Below are positions 11,731-22,750 of a stretch of DNA of 64,000 nucleotides, piece after piece (position 1 is the stretch's first letter; the number at the start of each line of letters is the position of its first letter). The position numbers were made by a program, and so were the translations under genes. Origin of the DNA: Ephydatia muelleri (Eukaryota; Porifera; Demospongiae; Spongillida; Spongillidae). The stretch spans positions 1 to 64,000 of the forward strand of contig JABACO010000049.1 of the NCBI GenBank assembly GCA_013339895.1, read 5' to 3'. The notes beneath the pieces were generated by a model that did not search any database, had not been told where the DNA came from, and saw only the letters and a list, made by a program, of their open reading frames with translations.

Positions 11731-11893
11731 TGTAGTGTATTGGACTGCTAGAACTATACTATAGGTCTGGGAACTATTAGTGCGTTAGTGCGCTTGCGCA
11801 TATGATTATATTAACTGTGGTGTCCTCGTGTGTTATAGCTGCTGTGTTGCCATTAAAACTTTACTACTGAACTTGGTGGTGGGGGACACTACA
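11731..11893 (+). repeat. 5' LTR of gypsy-3
   Basis: 163-bp LTR starting TGTAGTGTATTGG and ending GGGGACACTACA, followed by a tggcgacgaggg primer site at 11895-11906. No second LTR copy was found in the window, so the element has lost its 3' end. Confidence 0.75.
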
Positions 11894-11913
11894 CTGGCGA
11901 CGAGGGTGGGATC

Positions 11914-12474
11914 ATGGCAACTGTCGGGAAGCTAGGTGAATTCGTTGTTGAGTGCGAGTCACTTACGGCGTATGTTGAACGGGCCGAGTTGTATTTTGCG
12001 ACCCAAAAAATAGAAGAGATGAGAAAGGTTCCTGTTTTCCTAAGCGTTTTGGGAAGTAAGACGTACTCCGTTCTACGCGACTTGTTGGCCCCAGCCAAGC
12101 CTAAAGATAAGGAATTTTCAGAGTTAGTTGACATTTTGGTCTTCCATTTTGAGCCAAGACCGATAGTAATCGCTGAACGGTTCCGTTTTCACAAACGAGA
12201 CCAGAAGCCGGGGGAGTCTATCGCAGTATTTTTGTCCAAACTAAGAAGACTAGCGGCCTTTTGCTCATTCGGCACCTTCTTGGAAGAGGCACTGGAAGAG
12301 GAAGAGGCACTGAAGGATAGATTAGTGTGTGGGGTGTTAAACGAGGCAATACAAAGAAAGCTACTAACGGAAGCAGATTTGACCCTTAGTAAGGCATTCG
12401 AAATAGCTCAGGGGATTGAGGCTGCAGCGGGGTTTTGTGAAGGAAAGAAGAATGTTGGTGAACCGTTGGCATAA
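11914..12474 (+). CDS. Gypsy-3 Gag (partial, truncated)
   Basis: A 186-residue intact frame starting 20 bp after the LTR. It matches the capsid region of short-LTR gypsy Gag: an acidic N-terminus, then FHFEPRPIVIAERFRFHKRDQKPGES and a conserved leucine-rich tail (RLVCGVLNEAIQRKLL). The frame stops at 12474. A decayed zinc knuckle (C-x3-GRPRHIARVQC-like) can be read near 12585-12635, so the native Gag was longer. It is unlikely to be functional alone because the rest of the element is interrupted. Confidence 0.8.
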   Translation: MATVGKLGEFVVECESLTAYVERAELYFATQKIEEMRKVPVFLSVLGSKTYSVLRDLLAPAKPKDKEFSELVDILVFHFEPRPIVIAERFRFHKRDQKPGESIAVFLSKLRRLAAFCSFGTFLEEALEEEEALKDRLVCGVLNEAIQRKLLTEADLTLSKAFEIAQGIEAAAGFCEGKKNVGEPLA

Positions 12475-12649
12475 CCCATAGGGTAATTAGAAGACTCTCA
12501 GGAAAGTAGGGTAGAGAAGGTCATAAAGGGTCCACTTAGGCAGGGTTTTGGCAATGGCAGTATGGGCCGCAATAAGAATATTGTGTGTTTTAGCAGCGGG
12601 AGACCAAGGCATATAGCTAGAGTGCAGTGTCTATGATAACGGCCAGACA

Positions 12650-13171
12650 TTGGACAATGTCCGATCAATATTGCCATAGGAATGCATTGCTTACCTCACA
12701 GCTCATAAGAATGAATACATGGAACTAGTTCTTACTTGCCTGAAGGAGTGTGTGCAGCATCCAGAGTTAATGACAGATACTCTTACACTTCTTGCTACCC
12801 ATGGATGGCAAAGATCAGATAAGCTTGAATTTGCAGATGCTGCCCTTCACAGTCTTCGTGCAAAGTTTGCTGTTCCACTACGAAATGCCAAAGTCGACAA
12901 AGAGGACTCTGTAACTATCTGGTGGAAGCTATTTAATTCTGCTTATGGAAAAAAGTGGCCTAATATTCTGACTCTTGTAGAGCTTCTATTTTGCTTCCCA
13001 ATGTCTAATGGACGTGTCGAGCACACCTTTTCAGCACTGAAGCGCGTCAAGACTGCAGTGTCGATCATTCCGGAATCGGTGCAACAACAGTTATTTCCTC
13101 ACAGTGTTTGTCAACCGACAACTGCTCTTTTGAGGACGTACACTATAGCAGTTAAGGGTACCACCTGTTAA
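12650..13171 (+). pseudogene. hAT transposase C-terminal fragment (ZNF862-like)
   Basis: The open frame 12719-13171 carries the hAT dimerisation region: WWKLFNSAYGKKWPNIL, then FPMSNGRVEHTFSALKRVKT, characteristic of hAT transposases related to ZNF862. Only the C-terminal part is present. It sits between the Gag and protease parts of gypsy-3, so it is either an insertion truncated on its left or a product of deletion. I found no clean inverted repeats or target duplication. Confidence 0.75.
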
Positions 13172-13759
13172 GGTAAAGTATGGCTCTCAGTTTTACAGCC
13201 TGAAGGTGTATGTTGTATATAGGAAGGGGCCCAGTCTCCTAGGAAGGGATTGGTTAAAAAAAACACATCAGACTGGACTGGAAAGAAATACAAATGGTAC
13301 ATCCAAAGGTATCAGAAGAGCTAGCAGGGATGTTAAAGGATTATGAATCTGTCTTTTCAACTGAGCTGGGTACCATCAAGTCATTTAAGGCTAAACTTGT
13401 GCTTAAACAGGGGGTTACACCCAAGTTTTGTAGGGCTCATAGTGTGCCTTTTGCCTTGAGGTCTGCTGTTGAAACTGAGCTAGATCGTCTAGAGAAGTTG
13501 GGAATTGTCGAAAAGGTATATCATTCAGACTGGGCTCCGCCCATAGTACCTGTTGTCAAGGGGAATGGTAAGGTTAGGATTTGTGGGGACTACAAGGTCA
13601 CAGTAAATCCCCGTCTAGACGTGGATCAGCACCCCAAGAGTTGTTTGCGACCTTATCAGGAGGTCAACACTTCTCCAAAATGGATATAAGTCAGGCGTAC
13701 TTACAACTACAGCTTGATGAGGAATGAAAGAATTTGGTTACGCTAAACACACACAAAGG
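13172..13759 (+). pseudogene. Gypsy-3 protease end and RT first half
   Basis: A short protease end (KGPSLLGRDWL) near 13220-13260 precedes the open frame 13294-13689. RT fingers follow: FCRAHSVPFALRSAVETELDRLEKLG and KVRICGDYKVTVNP. After a frameshift near 13650, the motif-A region is readable as FSKMDISQAYLQL up to an NTHKG at 13759. There the sequence is cut by the hAT-like element, and the missing RT part restarts at 21375. Confidence 0.85.
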
Positions 13760-14188
13760 CAGGCCCGTAGCCATAGAGGGTGCTTTGGGTGCTGGTCATT
13801 AGGTCCGGCCACTTTGAATAAGTTATTAATGTTCAATTATGTTAATTGAAAGTCACGATAAGCCACTATGCGCGTGTACGTACGTACGTACGCACGATGC
13901 GTACATAATTAATTGTCACCAATAATTATAATTTTAAAATTATTTGTTTAATGTTAATTTTCAGCTATTATCAACTAGTTATCTCATTTTGCTTGCACGT
14001 GCACCTCTTTGGTATATCAATTTTGGCTTAGTTCGTTCGGTTCCGTTGATTGTGACACACTAACAGTTCCTGCATGCAGAAAGCTGCAAACGTTAGGTAA
14101 CGGGTATGCATGTACATGTATCTTGTCTGTTTTACTTGTAAATTTAACAGCATTACTAAAGGCTAGCTGGTCAATCCGTTTAATAATA

Positions 14189-14600
14189 ATGGGCCGTCGA
14201 GAGCAGCGAGAAAGGGAGAGGAAAACAGCTGCAGCTAGCTGCAGTAGCCTTGACAATTTCCTATCCCTCGAAGAAAAAACCCTGCACAGCTGCAATCACT
14301 TCACCTGTTATCGAGCCAGAGCCTGCAATTCCACTTGCAAATGTGGCAGCCACCAACAACGAAGACACCACCAACAACGAAGTTGAAGACTGTGATGAAG
14401 TACAGAAGTGAGTAATGAGCCTCTGTCAGGCATGGAGGATGAGAGGCAGATCACTAGTGAAGGGGTGCCTGTAGGAGAGCTGCACAACGATATTGGAACC
14501 ATCTTTCAATGGGCTAAATCATTTAATGCCTTTGCTGTTGCAATCCAAGCCTTATCCACTGCAGATAAGTTTTCCCTGCTAAAATGTGATAAAACGCTAC
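14189..14600 (+). pseudogene. hAT-like transposase, N-terminal part
   Basis: The frame begins at ATG 14189 (MGRREQRERERK), shifts near 14275 and carries on in another frame with an Asn/Glu-rich linker up to a TGA near 14408. It resumes with a helical segment (14408-14600) ending ADKFSLLKCDKTL. The next codons are found at 18800, beyond the inserted gypsy-4. This N-terminal part precedes a TTF-type zinc-finger region. It has several lesions. Confidence 0.7.
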
Positions 14601-14756
14601 TGTCGCGTTCCTACTGGTATGTATGAATTCAAGAGAATGTCGATCCAAATGGATTTCAGACACAAGACAAAAAAGACACAAAACACGCTATCACTAAACT
14701 CGAATCACACGAGATCACGTGCACATGCTATCTATAAGAATCGTTAATATACTACA
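14601..14756 (-). repeat. 3' LTR of gypsy-4
   Basis: 156 bp; differs from the other LTR by a handful of substitutions visible by eye, for example in the ggtatgt / gatacgt and ttcagac / ttgagac regions. It is therefore older than gypsy-1. Confidence 0.93.
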
Positions 14757-14781
14757 ACCTTCCCTTTTCAGGTTTAAATTT

Positions 14782-16404
14782 TCACATAATCATTGAACCT
14801 CTTGGGATGTTTGACTGTTCTGCCAGATCGTGTTGTGTACTCTGTTCTTGTGTGTTGTCACCAGTGCATTGTTGTACTTGAATTCCATTTAGTGGTTGAG
14901 TGCTGGTTCTTGTGTTTGTAACATCCTCTGCTGCTAATTCCATACCTTCCACATTTATCCTCTCCCCATCAGGTTGTTCTGCATACCTCTCCCCTGGCAA
15001 GTTGTATGGAATTGGAATGTTGGGTTCTGGTTCTGGCGATTGTTCATGCAACTTCATCAAATGTTTCCTGTTTCTCCGCAACAATCTTCCCTCTTCAGTC
15101 TTCACAATGTATGACCTTGGAGTTATTGCTTTATCCATCACCACCACTGGCTTCCATTTGCCTTGTATTTGAACACGTGCTCTTTCTCCTTCTTTGAGAT
15201 CAGGTAATTGCCTAGAGCCTTTGTCATAATATTGCTTCGGATGTGCCTTCCTTTCTTTCTGTTTCTTTCTCACTAGACATGGATCTACGACCTTTGGTTG
15301 GAGTTGTGAGGTTGCTACTGGAATTTTAGTGCGTAACCTTCTGCCCATCAGTAACTGAGCTGGTGAAGCTAGGTTGTCAACCATTGTGTTCCTGTACTCC
15401 AGTAAACACAAATACAAATCCTGACCATCCGTCTTTGCTTTGTTCAATAGCCTCTTCACTGTTTGGACACTCTTTTCAGCTAGCCCATTGGCTTGGGGGT
15501 GATATGGACTTGTGGTGGTGTGTTTAATCCCCCATTCCTTTGTAAACTTCTGAAACTCTTTTGCTGTGTATTGTGGACCGTTGTCACTGATGATTATTGC
15601 AGGTATTCCATGTCTAGCAAATATGGATTTGGTGTGATGTATTACTGTTGCACTGGTTGTGTTCTCTAGAATCCTGATCTCAACGTAACGTGAGTAGTAG
15701 TCCACCAACAGCAAATAATCTTTGTTATCCCACTGGAAAAGGTCGGTTGCAACTACTTCCCATGGGTGCTCAAGCATCGGACCTGATAGCATGGGTTCTT
15801 TAGGGTTAGAGTCGCGATACTCTTGACATATGGTGCACCTTGATACCATTTGCTCTATTGCTTTGTTCATTCCAGGCCAGAACATTACTTCTCTTGCACG
15901 TTGTGAACACTTGGTGATTCCCATGTGTCCTATGTGAATTCGATCAAGCATATTTCCCCTAAGATTTTGTGGAATTATCAGTTTCTCCCCTTTCAGCAGG
16001 ATTTCATCAGCTTCTGATAGCTGATCACGAAGATGCCAATAGTCGCGTATCTCTTCAGCTACCTGTGACTGCACTTCAGGCCATCCATATCGTATGTGGT
16101 TTTTTAGTTTCTGCATTGCTTGGTCTTTACATGTGGCCTCCTTTATTTCCTGCAACCAAATTTCTGAGCCGCATGTGTCAAGGATTAAGTGAACAGCACA
16201 CTCCAATTCTTCCATCTTGTCAGTTGTGTTATCGGTTGTATATGCCCTGGATAGTGTGTCAGCAATGGTCATTTCCTTCCCGGGCTTGTATTTCAATGTG
16301 AAATCATACTTTTGAAGTCGAAGCAACATACGTTGTAAGCGAGGTGGGGCATGACACAAAGGCTTCTTTGAGATCGCTTCCACTGGCTTATGACATCCAC
16401 ACAC
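14782..16404 (-). pseudogene. Gypsy-4 RNase H end and integrase
   Basis: The longest open frame of the element (540 residues). It starts inside RNase H (HKPVEAISKKPLCHAPPRLQRM). An H-H-C-C zinc domain follows: HIGHMG and CTICQEY. The integrase core reads VATDLFQWDNKDYLLLVDYYSRY for the first Asp, IIISDNGPQYT for the second and HPQANGLAEKSV for the Glu. A C-terminal domain with RARVQIQGKWKPVVVMDK and a Gln/Thr-rich tail ends at 14782. The integrase looks intact. The frame before 16404 is displaced by a small deletion at about 16395. Confidence 0.9.
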
Positions 16405-16826
16405 TTACCATATACGTACTGGTTGAATTTTTCAAGCCCAAATACTACAGCCAGCAACTCCTTTTCGATCTGTGCATATCTGTACTCAGTGTCAGTCAAT
16501 GCTCGTGACGCATATGCTATTGGCTGGCCTTCCTGTAACAAAATTGCGCCTAGACCAAACAGAGAAGCATCACAGCTCACTGTTACAGGTTTCTTCACGT
16601 TATAGAAGGCTAAAACAGGTGCTGCTGATAGTAGACCTTTCAATTTCTTGAAGGCTTCATCATGTTCAAAACTCCAGTTGAATTGAACATCCTTTCTTAA
16701 TAAATCCCGTATTGGCTTTGTCACTGTGGCCATGTCCGGAATAAATTTCCCTACATAGTTGACTACCCCAAGAAGTCTTTCAACACCCTTTTTGTCATCT
16801 GGTGGTGGCATTTCTGAAATAGCTCA
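16293..16826 (-). pseudogene. Gypsy-4 RT connection and RNase H start
   Basis: This segment follows an in-frame TGA at 16824-16826 that ends the protease-RT frame. It carries the connection (GVERLLGVVNYVGKFIPD) and the start of RNase H (TVSCDASLFGLGAILL, then YRYAQIEKELLAVVFGLEKF). It leaves frame near 16395, where the integrase ORF takes over in another frame. The stop is a single codon; downstream sequence stays in frame with 16827-17918. Confidence 0.85.
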
Positions 16827-17918
16827 GACTTTTTCTTTGTCAGGGGCCACTCCATCCGCACTGATAGTATGCCCCAGGTATGTTACTTCAGGTACGTTGA
16901 ACCTGCATTTGTCCTTGTTCAGAGTTAGTCCTATGTCTTTACATCTCTTCAACACTGCCTGTAGATGACTGTTGTGTTCCTCTTCTGATGCACCCCGTAC
17001 AAGGATGTCATCAATGTCAATCTCAATACCAGGTAGGTCTCCAAAACTTTGATACATGCGCTTTTGGAATACTTCCTGTGCTGATTTTACTCCAAACGGC
17101 ATTCTGGCAAAACAATATCGCCCAAACGGAGTGCTGAATGTTGTTAACAGTTGACTTTCCAGTTTGGAGAAACGTTTTGCTCCAGCCAATCTTGTAGTTA
17201 TGTCCTCCAATGTTGGTAGCTGGAAGTGTTCACTCTTGACTGCCTTGTTGAGAGGTCGAGGATCCAAACAGATTCTCAGCTGCTTGGTTTTATGCTTTTC
17301 CACAATCACTAAGGAGTTCACCCAATCAGTAGGAATGTCAACCTTCTTGATCACGCCCAGTCGTTCCATATTATCTAGTTCTTTAAGATTCCTGAGGGGA
17401 CATACAACTGGTTGGATATCATGATCGATCTTGATTTTGTAGGGCTCAGTAAGACACCCTAGTCCGTGGAACACCACATCGAAGTTTGCAATGATATCCT
17501 CTGTTCTGGCAATGCTTGTGACTACTTTAATCAGATCAAGCTCCTTAGATGCCTGAAAACTGAGGATTGGGCACTGTCTTGTTTTGACGATGAAAAACTC
17601 CAGAAAACGTTCCTTACACTGCAGCTGACAGGAGCCGACTACTGGTATTTTGTCACCTGAGTAGCTAACTATTTTGGTCTTCACTGTGTTCAGTTGTGGT
17701 TTGTTACTCAACTGTTTGAAAACAGCCCACGGTATGATGTTGACCTGAGATCCAGTATCCACCTTGAATTTCACACGAGTTCCATTCACAGAAAGTGAGG
17801 TAAAATACTCACTACAGTCTTTGTTTTTGGTGATCCCTCCAACGAGTCTGATATCATCCAATTCATCTTCAGAGTCCTCTTGATAGGACATTGTGGCAAC
17901 TTTTTTAAACCTGCACAT
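16827..17918 (-). pseudogene. Gypsy-4 protease and RT with motif A deleted
   Basis: The protease shows VKFKVDTGSQVNIIPW near the start. RT then gives KQLRICLDPRPLNKAV, followed by RLAGAKRFSKLE joined directly to SQLLTTFSTPFGRYCF. In relatives about a dozen residues separate these, including the catalytic Asp of motif A. Motif C is present as IDIDDILVRG. The missing block means this RT cannot be catalytic, whatever other lesions exist. Confidence 0.88.
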
Positions 17919-18627
17919 ATGAGCAAAATGGTTCCACCGTCCACATTGATAACACTTCTTTCCTAGAGCAGGACATTGTGATCTGCGATGGGTAAAACCA
18001 CAATTTCCACACGAGCGCTGCCCATTACCTCTTGTGGTTCTTTATCTTGAGGTTTAGTTCTACCAGGTTTTGTCTGCAGTGATGTCTGTTACAGAGCCTG
18101 TACTACCTGTTCAGGTTCTTCATCACTGAAGAGTTTCATCTGTTTGCTGGATTCCTCTTCAACTTCACAGATCATATGGCTTTGTCCAGTGACAACTCTT
18201 GTTCTCTCAGCAGACTATCCCGTATCATTTCATCTTCTAGAGGCCCAAAAGTACAGTTCTTTGCCAACAGCCTTAGCACTGTAATGTATTGGTTGACTGT
18301 CTCATCTTTTCCTTGGTTGCGCATATTGAATTTGTAGCGTTCCATGGTGACGTTCTGCTTTGCTCTGCAATACTCGTCAAACTTCTTGAACAGCACACTC
18401 ACTTTGTCCTTTTCCTCATTGGTGAATTTCATGGTGCTGTGAACATCTCTACCAGATTGACCAATTAAGTACAGGAAAGCGCAACATTGTTCTTTCTCAG
18501 ACTCTTCGGCCAGGCTGAACTCTATGTACAGCTCCATTGCCTGTCTCCATTTCCGCCATTTTTCCGGAATTGACACACTGTCCGTAGTAGAAAGGTCGAG
18601 CTCACTTGGTGCTTTCAAAAGGTTCAT
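17919..18627 (-). pseudogene. Gypsy-4 Gag and zinc knuckles
   Basis: Starts at the ATG at 18625-18627, 17 bp inside the 5' LTR (MNLLKAPSELDLS). The capsid part runs to about 18172 (PEKWRKWRQAMELYIEF, then a RYKFNMRNQGKDETV block). A frameshift follows near 18175. Downstream, frames with stops still show two zinc knuckles: one of CGNCGFTHRRSQC type and one of CYQCGRWNHFAHMC type, near 17900-18030. It continues toward the protease frame at 17918. Confidence 0.82.
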
Positions 18628-18643
18628 TTTACTTCTGACACCA

Positions 18644-18799
18644 TGTCGCGTTCCTACTGATACGTACGAATTCAAGAGAATGTCGATCCAAATGGATTTG
18701 AGACACAAGACGAAAGAGACACAAAACACGCTATCGCAAAACTCGAATCACACGAGATCACGTGCACATGCTATCTATAAGAATCGTTAATATACTACA
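18644..18799 (-). repeat. 5' LTR of gypsy-4
   Basis: 156 bp; transcription would run leftwards from it. Followed on its right by the second gctac duplication at 18800-18804. Confidence 0.93.
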
Positions 18800-18804
18800 G
18801 CTAC

Positions 18805-20888
18805 CACTGCATGATTATGTTTTTCCAGTAATGTCCTTTGGACAGTACAACCATACATTTCAGCCTAAATGATTATTCTAGTACACATTGATGATGTATA
18901 GTAAATCAGTTGATGGTGTTTTCTGTAAGTTCTGTGCTCTATCCAGTGACAATTGTAATACAAAAGGACAGTTTGTCAATGAACCATTTCGAGCATGGAA
19001 TTAAATGAAGGAAAAGGCAAAAGACCATGATCACAGCAGTGAACATCAATTATCAGTCAAAACAGCGGAGAACTTTATCCATACAGTTGAATCACCTGAG
19101 AAGTGTGTAATTAGCCTTGTTAATAAAGCAAGTGTTGAAAACATAGGTAGAAACAGAGAGATTTTAAAGATCATTATTGATGCTATTCTTTTCTGTGCGA
19201 AACAGTGCATCGCTCTTCGAGGTGATCATGAACATATCTGCAGCACTAATGCAAATCCTGGGAATTTTTTAATATTTTTGAAACTTCTGTCTAAACATAA
19301 TGATACATTATAGAAGCACTTAGAAGCCCCACGGATGAAAAATGCAACATACATATCGCCCCAAACACAAAATGAACTGTTGGATATCATGGGTAGACTG
19401 ATAGTGCTGCAAGGTATCATCAATGAGATTAATGAAGCAAAATTCACAGCATTATGGCCGATGAAGTAACTTCACACAATGTAGAACAACTAGCAATCTG
19501 TGCAAGGTTCATGGATGCTGAAAACAATATCCGTGAAGAATTCCTAACTTTCATACCACTGGAGAGAACAACTGGTAAGTATGTAGCTGAAAAGGTGATA
19601 GAATTTCTAAATTCAGTTGGACTTCCTCTTGGCAATATACGTGGTCAGGGTTATGATGGTGCTTGTAGCATGTCATCAGAGAATGTTGGATTGCAGGCAA
19701 GAATAAAAGACATATCACCTTTGGCCACCTACTCGCACTGCAGCATTCATCAATTGAACCTAGTTATAAGTCACTCGTGTGTTTTACCTGAAGTAAGGAA
19801 TGTTATTGATCGACTTCAACACTGCTGTCGCTTTTTCCTTGCCAGTCCAAAAAGGAATGGCTTATTTGAGCTAATAGTATCTAATAAAACTGTAGAGAAA
19901 AGCAATCGCAAAGTTCTTCTTCATTTATGTAAGACTCGCTGGGCAGAACGCCACACATCATTTATCAAGCATATGCTTTTATTGTTGAAGCGTTAGAATT
20001 TATAGGATACAAGATGCATGTAGAAGAACTTGGAGATGTATTGATGGACTGGGATTCTCACAACAGAAGTCAGGCACGACAATTGTTAGCAAGTATCACT
20101 GCCTTTGATTTTATTGTTGTATTCCTCATAGTTTACCAGTATCTGTCACATCTCTCAGGAATTACAGTGAAACTGCAGAGCAGTTCACTTGATATAGTGG
20201 AAGCATACACAATGATTGAAGACATCCGACATGTATATAAACATGAACGTGAGAACATTGAGAATGGTTTTGGAGTCATTTATGATCAGGCAACAATGAT
20301 GGCAGAGAAAGTTGGCACCGTATCATCCAGGCCTCGTGTTGCCACAAGACAGAAAAATCGCAGTAACATTGCTTCACTTACACCTCTGGATTACCACAAG
20401 AAAAAAATCGCTATATACCATTTCTTGATCACATTTGTACTCACCTGGCTGAACAATTTTCTTCCTTGTCAATAACAGCAACATCAATTCTACAACTTGT
20501 TCCATCCGTTATGCGTTCGAAGGAAATAAATCTCTCTGAAGTCGTAAAACAATACAGCTCCAATATGCCATCCCCAGAGCTGGTTGATAAAGAGCTATTG
20601 CGATGGAAATCGAAGTACAGCTAAGTTAAGAATGAATGTTTACCATCATCTCCATCAGCAGCAATAAAGGAGTGTGATGCTGATTTATATCTACATGTTC
20701 TCCTGCAGATTGCTTGTACTATTCCGGTAACAGCATGTGAATGCGAGCGTAGTGCAAGTGTACTTCGACGGCTAAATAACTACATGAGATCCTGTATGGG
20801 AAAAGAGAGGTTGGCCAATCTCGCATTGCTGCACATTCACTATGAGCAGATCATCGACGTTGAACACTTTTGCCTGCCTTCATCCTAG
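18805..20888 (+). pseudogene. hAT-like transposase, zinc finger to dimerisation domain
   Basis: Continuation of the frame cut at 14600. It starts with LPLHDYVFPVMSFGQYNHTF and a TTF-type zinc region containing YSKSVDGVFCKFC. A DUF4371-like catalytic region follows at 19454-19996, with GQGYDGACSM and HCSIHQLNL. The dimerisation domain (IPVTACECERSASVLRRLNNYM) ends at a TAG near 20888. Stops occur near 18870-18885, 19004 and 19312, and frameshifts near 19453 and 19980. Family likeness is to ZMYM1-type hAT proteins. From 20889 to 21360 only an A/T-rich 3' end is seen. Confidence 0.85.
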
Positions 20889-21374
20889 ACGATTGGAGTT
20901 GGATTCATTAATTGTACCCACATAGATTATCTCTAGCTATACTTGTGCTGTGCTGGTTTGCTTTGTTGCTATAGTAATCCATAAAGTTATGAAAAATAAA
21001 TGTATCTGACATAATAGTTATTAAATGCATGCAATAATAGTGTATTGTGTATTTATTTTACATGTATTATCATTTATGACATAATAATATATAATATTAT
21101 TAAGAGTTACTTTTGTATATTAACAATTGTGCATAACTTAACTAAATATGTAATGCAAATGATGCAGCCGTGCATACGAGGAAACAAACGAAGCATTTTT
21201 TGAAGAGGTGTGCCTATATTTTGTAGTGTTTTGAGCGTGATGTAGTAAAAAAGCGTTAGCGCTGGGTGAGCTTACAGCGTTCTCCCAGACCCCCTACCTG
21301 CATTTGTGTAGTCCCTAAATAATGCATGGTCCCTATAATGGCTAATGAGCACCTCCCAAGATACTATGGGCCTG

Positions 21375-21444
21375 AAAGGGTTGTATAGGTTTACTCGTCT
21401 GCCATTTGGAGTTGCATCTGCCCCTGCAATTTTTCAGAGGCTAA
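21375..21444 (+). pseudogene. Gypsy-3 RT, continuation after the hAT insertion
   Basis: GLYRFTRLPFGVASAPAIFQRLM, the segment between RT motifs A and C, follows directly from the NTHKG at 13759 once the hAT-like element is removed. Homology stops after it. From 21445 to about 21700 I recognise nothing, so the rest of gypsy-3 is deleted. Confidence 0.85.
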
Positions 21445-21740
21445 TGTAACGTCCTGTAAAGAAAAACAAGATGAGAAAACATGGAGGGGTCCATGCTTTC
21501 AGGGTGCCAAAACAGCAAGGACACAAGTTGGCAGTGCAAAAAATGCCTAGTATGCTTCGATGGTAGCGATTGTGACTGTTTAACAATGCTACAAACCGAA
21601 TAAGTCTGAGGTATGTTTTTCACACAATTTGTTGAACATGTATAAATATGACTATATTAATATCATATATTCTTGTATTGTTGACAAAAGGGAAGTATAG
21701 TTATCCCAGAGCATAACATAATCCCCATAGCAGTGAAAAC

Positions 21741-21960
21741 ACACATCTTGAAACCCCCAGCGCACAACTATGGCTATGTACACATCCCCTCACACACCTC
21801 CAATGCACAACCATAGCTATGTACACATCCCTCCACACATACCCAGAGTACTACCATGGCTATGTACACATCCTCCCACACATACCCAGAGCACTACCAT
21901 GGCTATGTACACATCCCCCCATACACCTCCAGCGCACTACCATGGCTATGTACACATCAT
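21741..21960 (-). repeat. Tandem repeat, about 43-bp unit, about 5 copies
   Basis: The unit is built around CTACCATGGCTATGTACACATCC followed by a C/A-rich spacer. It is the mirror of the diverged units at 10733-10960, within the long inverted repeat pair. Confidence 0.85.
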
Positions 21961-22590
21961 GGAGAAGTACCCTGCAACCCCATCTTCAACAGCACTAAAT
22001 AGAATTACCAATCTTCAATGAAAACGTTTTGACAACGTATCCTTACCGAATTCCAGCTTAACTTGCTACCAAATAATACTTGCTTTCTACCACTTTCTAC
22101 GTGTATCATAAATCTCCGCCTCCCAGCGTCACAGCGTCTGTCAACTAGTGCATCTTATTATAATTCTTCATCGATACGCTTGACATCTTCCCTAATTGGC
22201 ATCGAAGTACTCACATGCAAAAGCCAAAGAATTCTCGAAATGTGTACACAACAAGTTGTTATGGCCAAGGCATCTTTCCACGGCACTAAATAGAATTATC
22301 AATTATCAATACCTCCGATCATGTTTTGACAACGAACCCTTACCTGATATTAGCGTGAACATAAAAGTTTGTCACATGCTTAGTACTACTCTCATATACT
22401 TACTTTTCAGTTAGGTTCCACCCTGCTTGCGTCACAGCGTCGTTGATAACAGGTACATCACTGTTGAATATTATAAAATATGCTCTTGTTATCTTCCCTC
22501 CTTCGGATCACCGATCGGAATCCACTTGCGAATAGCTGATCTACCGACCTGACCGATTTGAAAAAGTAGCTATCAGCGCCAGTCACACGA
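21961..22590 (-). repeat. Right copy of the long diverged inverted repeat
   Basis: Matches the reverse complement of 10565-10735 (the TTGTTATCTTCCCT...GATCACCGATCGGAAT and TTTGAAAAAGTAGCTA blocks). It contains an internal duplication at about 21985-22060 and 22275-22345, sharing CACTAAATAGAATTA and the TTTTGACAACG block, so this arm is longer than the left one. Confidence 0.65.
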
Positions 22591-22750
22591 TAGTCTCGTG
22601 CCCAGACCCAATGCATTGTAACTGCGGGTGGATTACATCACCGCTACGCTTGCATAGGACAATGTTTTTGTCAATGTTTTTGTCAATGTTTACTTGCGTA
22701 TAAACACACTGTCAGGTGACACGCTATGAATAGCTGATGACTGAACCGCT

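Larger units (their letters stand above)
14601..18799 (-). mobile_element. Gypsy-4: Ty3/gypsy element on the minus strand
   Basis: Two 156-bp LTRs (14601-14756 and 18644-18799) with ends TGTCGCG...ATACTACA read on the plus strand. A perfect 5-bp duplication, gctac, lies at 14596-14600 and 18800-18804. The coding strand is minus, so the right LTR is the 5' LTR and the primer site (tggtgtcagaagt) lies just left of 18644. Order is Gag (18627 down), protease-RT, RNase H, integrase. The element is complete in outline but has lost the RT motif-A aspartate and carries a stop and frameshifts. Confidence 0.93.
13760..21374 (+). mobile_element. hAT-like DNA transposon (ZMYM1/DUF4371 type) inside gypsy-3
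   Basis: Ends are CAGGCCCGTAGCC at 13760 and the inverted ACTATGGGCCTG ending at 21374. A 5-bp duplication, aaagg, flanks it (13755-13759 and 21375-21379). Removing the element rejoins the RT frame exactly (NTHKG then LYRFTRLPFG). A 5-bp duplication is shorter than the usual 8 bp of hAT; hAT groups with 5 bp (hAT5) are known. The element holds a broken transposase (14189-14600 and 18805-20888), itself split by gypsy-4. Confidence 0.85.
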
